From positions 1 through 64,000 of the IMG/VR virus record IMGVR_UViG_3300046690_000279: a DNA stretch of 64,000 bases; one strand, given 5' to 3'. The translations under genes and the position numbers were made by a program. Of this stretch, positions 22,940-28,827 are shown piece after piece. Each line of letters starts with the position of its first letter. The stretch's first letter is position 1. The stretch comes from a virus. Under the pieces are notes generated by a model. That model searched no databases, was not told the origin of the DNA, and saw nothing but the letters and a program-made list of their open reading frames with translations.

Positions 22940-22977
22940 CTGCGATGTAAGTTCAAAACAACGAAGGGGCGGGGACA

Positions 22978-24225
22978 GTGAACGTGGTCAGCGTGAACGG
23001 CGGCAAGGTCCACTCGATGATGTCGGGCATGGATGAGCACCCGTACCCGCTGTGCCGTGGCGGTGGCCAGAACCAAATGGTGACCAAGTTCCGCGCTGTC
23101 GACGCCCCACTGTCCTGCAAGACCTGTCTGACCTATGAAGCGCGGCGCAATGCTGCTGCCGCCAAGGCTGAGGGAGAGACCACCATGACGGACCGTAACG
23201 ACGTGAACACGGACCAGGGCAAGGCCGTAATCGAGCAGGTCGACGCCAACATCGAGCGCGCTGCCTCGCTGATTGCCGACGGAAGCGACACGACGGAAGC
23301 GGTTGCTGAGCTGGACACGGAGACAGAGGCGCTGATTTCCTCGCTCAGCGGCAAGGGCTCCATCGCGATCAAGACTGCGAAGCGCGCCGCGTGGACTGCT
23401 GCTGTCACCACTCCCCCGGAGCCTGCACCGAAGGCAGAGATCGTCAAGTCTGAGGTGGTGGAAGGGGTCGTAGCCCCCAAGACGTGGGACCAGTACGAGG
23501 GCGTGCAGGAACTTGTCACCATGGGCGCCGAAAAGGTCGCCGACGGAGTCAAGGCCCATCTCAAGACGTCCACGCTGGCGAAGGAGGTTGCGGCGATCGG
23601 TCTGGACATGTGGCTCCGCATGCCGAACAAGGCTGGCCAGCCCGATTTGCTGGGCGACACGGACCCCGCGAAGAAAGCGTCTGGTGCGTTGCTGCGCGAG
23701 GCTGGCGAGCACTTCGATGACAACTACGACACGAAGACGGCGCTTAAGAAGCTGATGCGCAGCGTGCAGGACCAGCGCAGCGACGTTCGGGCCGAATGGC
23801 TGCGCTCGCTGGATGAGGACACCCCGATTGCCCTTGAGCGCCGAGCAATCATGGCAAAGGTGCTGGAGGGCAAGCCCGACGACGAGCCTGCCTCTGAGTG
23901 GGTCGCCAACGTCTACGGCACTAGCACGATCGGCCAGACCGAGCGCAAGAGGCTGGAGTACGAGGCCAAGAAGGCACTTTCGGCTAGCGAGAGCACCGGC
24001 GCGGGAAGCGACAGTGACAGCGAAGGAGAGGGCGACGGCGACGGCGCAGAGCAGAGCACCCCGGACGAGCGTGTGAAGCTGGTGGCAAAGAAGATCTATA
24101 CCGACATCAGCAACGCGAGCGTCGACGACTTCGAGAACGCCAGCGAGGAGACCAAGGAAGCCATCAGGACTGAGCTGGAAAACGCGCTTGAAGGCCTGCG
24201 CGCCATGATCAAGGCCACTATCTGA
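22978..24225 (+). CDS. Large early protein with acidic C-terminal region
   Basis: 415 residues. Residues 1-69 form a small Cys-containing module (HPYPLCRGGG, SCKTC) that unit B lacks; there the protein begins at MTDRNDVNTDQGK. The rest is helical, with TWDQYEGVQELVTMGAEK and ALDM/GLDMWLRMPNKAG strongly conserved, an acidic stretch (GSDSDSEGEGDGDG) about 340-355 and a helical end. An ATG at 23185 preceded by GGGAGAG could give the short form. First gene behind the operator-promoter. Family not recognised. Confidence 0.75.
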   Translation: MNVVSVNGGKVHSMMSGMDEHPYPLCRGGGQNQMVTKFRAVDAPLSCKTCLTYEARRNAAAAKAEGETTMTDRNDVNTDQGKAVIEQVDANIERAASLIADGSDTTEAVAELDTETEALISSLSGKGSIAIKTAKRAAWTAAVTTPPEPAPKAEIVKSEVVEGVVAPKTWDQYEGVQELVTMGAEKVADGVKAHLKTSTLAKEVAAIGLDMWLRMPNKAGQPDLLGDTDPAKKASGALLREAGEHFDDNYDTKTALKKLMRSVQDQRSDVRAEWLRSLDEDTPIALERRAIMAKVLEGKPDDEPASEWVANVYGTSTIGQTERKRLEYEAKKALSASESTGAGSDSDSEGEGDGDGAEQSTPDERVKLVAKKIYTDISNASVDDFENASEETKEAIRTELENALEGLRAMIKATI

Positions 24226-24238
24226 CGCACCGTCACAC

Positions 24239-24266
24239 GGGGCCCTGGGAACGATCCTGGGGCCCC
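24239..24266 (+). terminator. GC-rich hairpin after early gene
   Basis: GGGGCCC and GGGCCCC flank a short loop just after the stop codon, followed by TTCCC. No real U-tract; weak or partial terminator. Confidence 0.4.
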
Positions 24267-24285
24267 TTCCCACTCGGAGGGGACC

Positions 24286-24624
24286 ATGGACGAATACACA
24301 CAGGCACGCAACGCGCTGAACGATGCCTCTGAGTCGCTCAACGCACTGATCTACGGCCCGGGGTTCAACTACCTCACGGAAGAGCAGCAGACGGCCGTAC
24401 AGGGCGCCTTTGATGCCCTGGCAGATAACGGCGCCACCGCCGAGCCGCAGGCTGCGCCCGTGGAGTTCACGGAGGTGCGCCCCGAGGTCTGGAAGACAGC
24501 TACGCCAGCGGACGGCGAACGGCTCGACTCGCTGATTGATGACGCGCTGGGCAAGTTCGGTACGTCGCTGGAAGAACTGCGCACCACGGCCGCTGAGCAC
24601 GAGGACGGCCCACAGCGCCCCTAG
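24286..24624 (+). CDS. Hypothetical early protein
   Basis: 112 residues, acidic and helical (ARNALNDASESLNALIYG; LDSLIDDALGKFGTSLEEL). SD GGAGGGG before ATG. No family recognised. Followed by a terminator and a partial duplicate of its own coding sequence. Confidence 0.7.
   Translation: MDEYTQARNALNDASESLNALIYGPGFNYLTEEQQTAVQGAFDALADNGATAEPQAAPVEFTEVRPEVWKTATPADGERLDSLIDDALGKFGTSLEELRTTAAEHEDGPQRP
24386..24405 (+). repeat. 20-bp direct repeat, copy inside gene
   Basis: AGCAGACGGCCGTACAGGGC within 24286-24624 recurs exactly at 24689-24708 in the following intergenic region. Confidence 0.75.
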
Positions 24625-24645
24625 CTGCCCGCGTAGCGCCCTTAC

Positions 24646-24682
24646 AGCCCTGGTAGGCCTCCCTGGTCCGCCAGGGCTTTTT
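24646..24682 (+). terminator. Intrinsic terminator
   Basis: AGCCCTGG pairs with CCAGGGCT, with an alternative inner stem CCCTGG TCCG CCAGGG, followed by TTTTTC. Confidence 0.78.
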
Positions 24683-24688
24683 CATGCC

Positions 24689-24708
24689 AGCAGACGGCCG
24701 TACAGGGC
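24689..24708 (+). repeat. 20-bp direct repeat, intergenic copy
   Basis: Exact copy of 24386-24405, followed by a weakly similar GGGCCGCAGG. It may be the remnant of a local duplication that brought in the terminator and dyad element. The rest of 24625-24923 holds the dyad and promoter listed next. Confidence 0.6.
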
Positions 24709-24774
24709 TTCGGGCCGCAGGCGTGACGGACAGCGCGAAGGCAAACAGCGCAAGAACCTCTCTGACCTGCAAGA

Positions 24775-24868
24775 AGTGATGAAGTGACGATTTAGACCAC
24801 ACTCCAGTAATCCCTAAGGAGTTCTATAGGGATTCTGAGACTGCCCTCCAAATCGTCACTCCGTCACT
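24775..24868. promoter_or_regulatory. Long dyad element (copy 2 of 3)
   Basis: The arms AGTGATGAAGTGACG and CGTCACTCCGTCACT are inverted around a 64-nt spacer. The spacer carries its own dyad AATCCCTA...TAGGGATT. The right arm abuts the GGTAACCGAC element at 24869 without a gap. Confidence 0.62.
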
Positions 24869-24885
24869 GGTAACCGACCCGCTAG
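24869..24885 (+). promoter_or_regulatory. GGTAACCGAC element before RecB-like gene
   Basis: GGTAACCGACCCGCTAG ends 38 nt before the GTG at 24924, the same distance as at the dNMP kinase gene. Confidence 0.65.
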
Positions 24886-24923
24886 CCCCTCTTCGACAGA
24901 GAAATCAACTGAAGGGGGCCACA

Positions 24924-25766
24924 GTGGCCATCCGCACTGTCCACAAGACTGGCGGGCGTTTCTACTTCAACGAGGATTTCCCGGATATCAAGTACCCGGG
25001 CGTTACCTCCGTTGTCGGCATGGTGCCCAAACCCTTTCTCGCGTACTGGCAGGCGAAGGAAGCGGCCGAACTGGCTGTCGACTCCATCGACTTCATTAAG
25101 GACATGGCCGCGCGGGATCGGCAGGGCGCTGTCGACTACGTCAAGGGTGCCGCGAACCGCTACACGAAGCGACGCAGTCAGGTTGGCAGCGACGCGCACG
25201 ATCTGTTCGAGCGGATGATCAGGGGCCAGCGCGTAGGCCGTGTCCACCCCGACATGGTCCCGTACCAGCGCAACTTTGCTGAGTTCCTCGACGGCGTGCA
25301 GCCTGAGCTAGTCCGCGCCGAAGATGTCGCCTGGTCCGACGAGCACCAGTACGCGGGCAGCTTCGACGGCATTCTGCGCCTGCGCCTCGACGAGCACGGC
25401 AAGCCTGCGAAGCATGGCGAGCCCTCCCTTGTGATGGCCGACTGGAAGACAAGCAAGGCCACCTACCCGGACGTGGCGCTTCAGATGAGCGCTTACGCAC
25501 ACGCTGAGCACATCATCAGCCCGGACGGAACCCGCACGGACATGCCCGACTTTGATGGGGCTGTGGTCCTGCACATCACCCCGGATCAGGCGGCGTTCAA
25601 GCCCGTGCGCATCGCCGATGAGAACGGCCAGCCTGATGTGTTCGCACACTTCCTGAGCCTTCGGCACACGTTCGAGTGGGTCAACAAGGTGTCCAAGACC
25701 GTACTCGGGGACCCGATTTGGTCGACCGATGGCGCCCTGGTTACCGGCACTCAGCGAAGGGCGTAG
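24924..25766 (+). CDS. RecB-like PD-(D/E)XK exonuclease
   Basis: 280 residues. The nuclease core is visible as AGSFDGILRLRL (Asp near 147), then LVMADWKTSKATYPDVALQM with the D-x-K pair near 173-175, and QMSAYAHAEHI. This order is that of RecB/Cas4-family nucleases found beside phage replication genes. Probably it processes DNA ends in recombination or degrades host DNA. It heads a run of small genes behind the dyad and promoter element. Confidence 0.82.
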   Translation: MAIRTVHKTGGRFYFNEDFPDIKYPGVTSVVGMVPKPFLAYWQAKEAAELAVDSIDFIKDMAARDRQGAVDYVKGAANRYTKRRSQVGSDAHDLFERMIRGQRVGRVHPDMVPYQRNFAEFLDGVQPELVRAEDVAWSDEHQYAGSFDGILRLRLDEHGKPAKHGEPSLVMADWKTSKATYPDVALQMSAYAHAEHIISPDGTRTDMPDFDGAVVLHITPDQAAFKPVRIADENGQPDVFAHFLSLRHTFEWVNKVSKTVLGDPIWSTDGALVTGTQRRA

Positions 25767-25769
25767 CCC

Positions 25770-25850
25770 GTGGCACACAAGCACACCGGCCAGTGCTGCG
25801 GGCATGGGTACTGCGCGTGCGGGAAGTCCTGCAAGGTGGCGAAGCCGTGA
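25770..25850 (+). CDS. 26-residue Cys/His-rich micropeptide
   Basis: GTG start 3 nt after the nuclease stop. The product MAHKHTGQCCGHGYCACGKS plus CKVAKP has five Cys and three His, enough for a metal site. The stop overlaps the next start (GTGA), giving a coupled chain. Too short for family recognition; real by its density of metal ligands and by its packing. Confidence 0.5.
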   Translation: MAHKHTGQCCGHGYCACGKSCKVAKP

Positions 25851-25951
25851 CGCTCATGAATGTGCTGTCTAGCCCCTGGTTTTGGGCCTTCGCGCCCCTG
25901 TGGCTGATTGCCGTTGTCCTGTTCGCTGCCTGGCTCGACGGCGACTGGTAA
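25847..25951 (+). CDS. 34-residue single-span membrane peptide
   Basis: GTG overlaps the previous stop; an ATG at 25856 is an alternative. The chain is almost wholly hydrophobic (SSPWFWAFAPLWLIAVVLFA) and ends in AWLDGDW. Its stop codon TAA lies inside the next GGTAACCGAC element. Confidence 0.5.
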   Translation: MTLMNVLSSPWFWAFAPLWLIAVVLFAAWLDGDW

Positions 25952-25963
25952 CCGACCCGCTAG
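25947..25963 (+). promoter_or_regulatory. GGTAACCGAC element before RDF gene
   Basis: GGTAACCGACCCGCTAG, 141 nt before the ATG at 26105, the longest spacing of the set. The intervening sequence has no convincing ORF. Confidence 0.55.
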
Positions 25964-26104
25964 GACCACTTCGAAGGGGGACGGGCGGCAGGCTACGCCG
26001 AACTAGCGACCCTGCATGGGTTGCACGTAAGCGATGCGCCCCGCCCGTTCCCGTTCCACATTCACAGCCTGCGCGCGAGCGCTTCACAGATACGGCGGTA
26101 ACCC

Positions 26105-26833
26105 ATGGCCCTGCGCATTTTCGACACCGACCCTGACGCAAAGCCGAAGCCTCGCACGGCGAAGGTTGAGTACGAGCGGCCCGTGTTTCAGTTCCGATCC
26201 GGCATGCAGGTGCGCAACCCTGACACGCGCCGCATGGAGCCTGTCAGCCTCTCCAACTGGCGTGTCCTGACGGACGATCCGACTGTGGCCGAGAGCATCG
26301 CCGAACTTCTGGGCGGCAGCGCTGAGGAGCACGACCCGACGAAGGCGATGCACCTTCAGGTACTCACTGAGACTCCCTCGGTTGAGATCGTCATTGCGGG
26401 CTCGCGCGCCATTGAGGACAAGCTCATCCTGTGGGGCATCGGCGGACCCGCCCACGAGTGCGACGGCGAGTATTCGCTACTGCCCGACGACAAGGGCGAG
26501 CCGTGTGGTTGCCCGCGCACCATGGCCGAGCGCAAGGACCTGGCGAAGCGCCGTCCGCCCAAGGGTCCGTCCCCGTCCATCAACGTGACTTTCCGGCTCG
26601 CTGGGCTGGGCTACGAGCTGGGCGCTGGACGCCTGATAGCTACCGCCTGGTCGCTGGCCGAGGTCATCCACGAAGTGAAGGATGCGCTAGACCAGGTCGA
26701 CGGAGAAGCCCTTTGCCGACTGGAGCTTGAGCACGTCCAGTACACCAACAAGGCGGGCATTGACGTCAGCTATCGCAAGCCGGTTATCACGGTGCTCGGG
26801 TCCTACAACGACGCCATCGGCGAAGAGCGGTAG
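26105..26833 (+). CDS. Gp3-like recombination directionality factor
   Basis: 242 residues, close to the length of phiC31 gp3. The start LRIFDTDPDAKPKPRTAKVE and the block VFQFRSGMQVRN/LSNWRVLTDDPTVAESIAEL fit the Gp3-like family, which switches phiC31-type integrases from integration to excision. A Cys/His cluster (AHECDGE, GEPCGCPRTM) sits near 120-138. It is an early gene away from int, as in phiC31. Assignment is from memory of the family, without alignment. Confidence 0.7.
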   Translation: MALRIFDTDPDAKPKPRTAKVEYERPVFQFRSGMQVRNPDTRRMEPVSLSNWRVLTDDPTVAESIAELLGGSAEEHDPTKAMHLQVLTETPSVEIVIAGSRAIEDKLILWGIGGPAHECDGEYSLLPDDKGEPCGCPRTMAERKDLAKRRPPKGPSPSINVTFRLAGLGYELGAGRLIATAWSLAEVIHEVKDALDQVDGEALCRLELEHVQYTNKAGIDVSYRKPVITVLGSYNDAIGEER

Positions 26834-26840
26834 GCAAGCC

Positions 26841-27026
26841 GTGCCGCTGAACGAAACTCAGCGGGTGAACGTGGTGGCTGTGCTGGCTCGCGCATCAGAT
26901 GAGTACCTGGCCCAGCCACTCTGGAACTTCCACCCGTACTACGCGCCGTTCGTGCTGTCTGCGCGAGCGCGCCGCAATGTCCTGCAACACGACCCTGAGC
27001 CTTCGGGCGATCCCGAATACAGCTAG
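26841..27026 (+). CDS. Small hypothetical protein
   Basis: 61 residues from GTG, 7 nt after the RDF stop. Helical start (NETQRVNVVAVLARASDEYL) and aromatic middle (WNFHPYYAPFVL). No family recognised. Confidence 0.62.
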   Translation: MPLNETQRVNVVAVLARASDEYLAQPLWNFHPYYAPFVLSARARRNVLQHDPEPSGDPEYS

Positions 27027-27039
27027 GAGAGCGAAGCAC

Positions 27040-27309
27040 ATGGCCCTTTACGAGGTTATCCGCACCGACGACGTTGCCCCCGGTGAGTTCGTCTCTGCGT
27101 TCGTCATCGCTGGCGGTGCGGCGCAGGCACGTAACGCTGTGGCGCACCTGGCGGGCGTGGTGGCTACCGGCAAGCGGACGAACATTCTCGCTGCCAAGGT
27201 CGACACCACGAAGCGAGTCCAGATCATCAGCATTTACGACGACGAGCGCGCTCCTGACGCTGCCGCCGACCACATCACGGCGTTCCCTGAGGCTCACGAA
27301 GCCTGGTAG
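27040..27309 (+). CDS. Small hypothetical protein
   Basis: 89 residues; SD TAGGAGAG before ATG. An alpha-beta pattern with VSAFVIAGGAAQARNAVAHL and VQIISIYDDERAPDAA, which could be a single small folded domain. Unknown. Ends before a terminator. Confidence 0.65.
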   Translation: MALYEVIRTDDVAPGEFVSAFVIAGGAAQARNAVAHLAGVVATGKRTNILAAKVDTTKRVQIISIYDDERAPDAAADHITAFPEAHEAW

Positions 27310-27316
27310 GCCGATT

Positions 27317-27354
27317 GCCCGGAGCTTCCGCACTGCGCGGAGGTTCCGGGCTTT
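27317..27354 (+). terminator. Terminator-like hairpin
   Basis: GCCCGGA and TCCGGGC enclose an inner TTCCGC/GCGGA stem, followed by TTT. Confidence 0.68.
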
Positions 27355-27388
27355 AGGCAGTAGCGAAGCAAGGAGAGAGGCTACGCCG

Positions 27389-27745
27389 ATGGCTTTCATC
27401 TTTACGTCCGAACGTGACCCGAGGAGAGAAAACGTGGCTGCTTTCAAGGCTGGCGACAAAGTCAAGTACCGGGGCATGGTGATGCCCGCTGAGGTGCTGT
27501 CCGGCCCGCACCAGTCCAACGGCCGTAACCGCTACCTGATTACCAAGGCCGACGGCAACGTCTCGCTGGTGCCTGTCACCGACCTTGAGCGAGTGGTCCC
27601 CCGACTCGACCAGGTGGCGGGAACGCTGTCCGTGGTCCTTTACGGGCGCGCGTTCGTGTCGCTCCCGCGCCACACTCAGTTGCAGTTGGCGCAGGCCGCT
27701 TCCCGCGTAATCGCCATCGCTGATGACACGAAGGGCCAGGCGTAG
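27389..27745 (+). CDS. Hypothetical early protein with SH3-like start
   Basis: 118 residues from ATG 27389 (AGGAGAGAGG upstream); a GTG at 27434 with its own GGAGAG gives a 103-residue form. FKAGDKVKYRGMVMPAEVLSG looks like a small beta-barrel, and the end is helical (HTQLQLAQAASRVIAIADD). Unknown role. Confidence 0.65.
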   Translation: MAFIFTSERDPRRENVAAFKAGDKVKYRGMVMPAEVLSGPHQSNGRNRYLITKADGNVSLVPVTDLERVVPRLDQVAGTLSVVLYGRAFVSLPRHTQLQLAQAASRVIAIADDTKGQA

Positions 27746-27748
27746 CGC

Positions 27749-28039
27749 ATGGGAAAGCGCGGAGTAGTCACCGACTACGCAGGCGAGGAACTCTACGCTG
27801 GCGACCTGATCACGTTCGCTACACGGCACGCTAACCGGGTCCGCATGTCCGATGCGGTGGTCCTGGATGTGACCACAAAGTCTGTTGGTGGCCGCCTGGT
27901 GCCCACGCTGATGGTTCAGCCCACGGGCAGGGACAGCGGATGGGGGCTGGGCGCTCGCAAGACGCTTCGGCCGGTTGAGGTCAGCGCGGAGCATGTGCGC
28001 CTGGTCACGCCCGATTTCGCTGTGCAGGACCGCAAGTAA
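27749..28039 (+). CDS. Hypothetical early protein
   Basis: 96 residues, beta-rich (GVVTDYAGEELYAGDLITFA) and basic. Possibly another small barrel protein like its neighbour. No SD of note; 3 nt after the previous stop. Confidence 0.65.
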   Translation: MGKRGVVTDYAGEELYAGDLITFATRHANRVRMSDAVVLDVTTKSVGGRLVPTLMVQPTGRDSGWGLGARKTLRPVEVSAEHVRLVTPDFAVQDRK

Positions 28040-28046
28040 CAGAAGG

Positions 28047-28084
28047 GGGGTCAGTGTTGCGCTCTGCGCTCGCTGGCCCCTTTT
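28047..28084 (+). terminator. Intrinsic terminator
   Basis: GGGGTCAG pairs with CTGGCCCC (one wobble), followed by TTTT. Confidence 0.75.
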
Positions 28085-28094
28085 CGTGTCGGAC

Positions 28095-28116
28095 CACATA
28101 CGGATATCCGGAGGTG
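28095..28116 (+). promoter_or_regulatory. Operator variant carrying a Shine-Dalgarno
   Basis: Same two-base variant as at 2269, here in the early region. GGAGG is 7 nt before the GTG at 28123. Confidence 0.72.
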
Positions 28117-28122
28117 ACCCCT

Positions 28123-28293
28123 GTGACTATCTCGGGGACGGCTGCACCCGCGCTGGGTGATGTGCGGGCAGCAGCGTACGGAGAAACCATCTGGCTTAAG
28201 CCAGGTGCAACGAAGCGTAAGGACTGGCCCCGGTACATGGACGCGCTCACTGTGGCGCTGACTCGGGGCGTTGACGTTAGGTGGGTCCGATGA
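28123..28293 (+). CDS. Small hypothetical protein
   Basis: 56 residues; GTG set by the SD within the operator variant. Contains AYGETIWLKPGATKRKDWPR, basic and aromatic. Its stop overlaps the next ATG. Function unknown. Confidence 0.6.
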   Translation: MTISGTAAPALGDVRAAAYGETIWLKPGATKRKDWPRYMDALTVALTRGVDVRWVR

Positions 28294-28355
28294 CAACGCT
28301 GAATGCTCTTTGCTGGGGCCTGCTACTCGGGTACCTGATTTGGGGGAAGCGGTGA
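28290..28355 (+). CDS. 21-residue hydrophobic peptide
   Basis: MTTLNALCWGLLLGYLIWGK plus R: one membrane span. ATGA overlap upstream and GTGA overlap downstream, so it is the middle of a coupled three-gene chain. It could serve mainly to couple translation. Confidence 0.4.
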   Translation: MTTLNALCWGLLLGYLIWGKR

Positions 28356-28774
28356 AGGTCTGCCGACTATGCGGGCGGGGAAAGCCCGCCGAACAGTTCC
28401 TCGCTGGCAAGGCCCAGAAGCCGTCTTCGACGTGTAGCACATGCCGCCGCAAGGCCCAGCAGCAACACATCAAGAATTTCTACCGCCGGTTGCCGCCAGA
28501 CAAGCGCCATGAGCTAACCCACAAGCGGCGCGCGGAGTCCTACGGCGTCGAGCATGCCCCTTACAGCCGTACGGCCATCCTCGCTCGCTGGAAGCACAAG
28601 TGTGCCTACTGCAACCGTGTTGCCACGCACCTTGACCACGTCCACCCGCTGAGCAAGGGCGGGGCAGATGCAGAGCACAACATCGTTCCGGCATGTGCCC
28701 CGTGCAATCTGAGTAAGGGGGCTAAGACGCTGGCCGAGTGGGCGCTCACCTTCACATACGAGCCACCCTTCTGA
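28352..28774 (+). CDS. HNH endonuclease
   Basis: 140 residues. The GTG with GGGGGA 5 nt upstream is preferred to longer upstream readings. N-terminal CRLCGRGKPA and STCRRK knuckles are followed by CAYCNRVATHLDHVHPLSKG and VPACAPCNLSKG, the full HNH core with DH and zinc cysteines. Its C-terminal half is similar to the protein at 34800-35114. Likely a homing-type or restriction-like nuclease. A GGTAACCGAC element follows directly. Confidence 0.85.
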   Translation: MKVCRLCGRGKPAEQFLAGKAQKPSSTCSTCRRKAQQQHIKNFYRRLPPDKRHELTHKRRAESYGVEHAPYSRTAILARWKHKCAYCNRVATHLDHVHPLSKGGADAEHNIVPACAPCNLSKGAKTLAEWALTFTYEPPF

Positions 28775-28779
28775 GCGCT

Positions 28780-28795
28780 GGTAACCGACTCGCTA
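28780..28795 (+). promoter_or_regulatory. GGTAACCGAC element before primase-helicase
   Basis: GGTAACCGACTCGCTA lies 5 nt after the HNH stop and 32 nt before the ATG at 28828. Confidence 0.65.
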
Positions 28796-28827
28796 TACCC
28801 CCGTGAACGACAGAGAGGATGCTGCAC

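Noticed and set aside
22933-24600. Long minus-strand ORF of 555 codons
   Set aside because: It lies opposite the large early gene and the next gene, both of which have SDs, a promoter and conservation with unit B. Long antisense frames are common in high-GC coding DNA; the product is not a recognisable protein.
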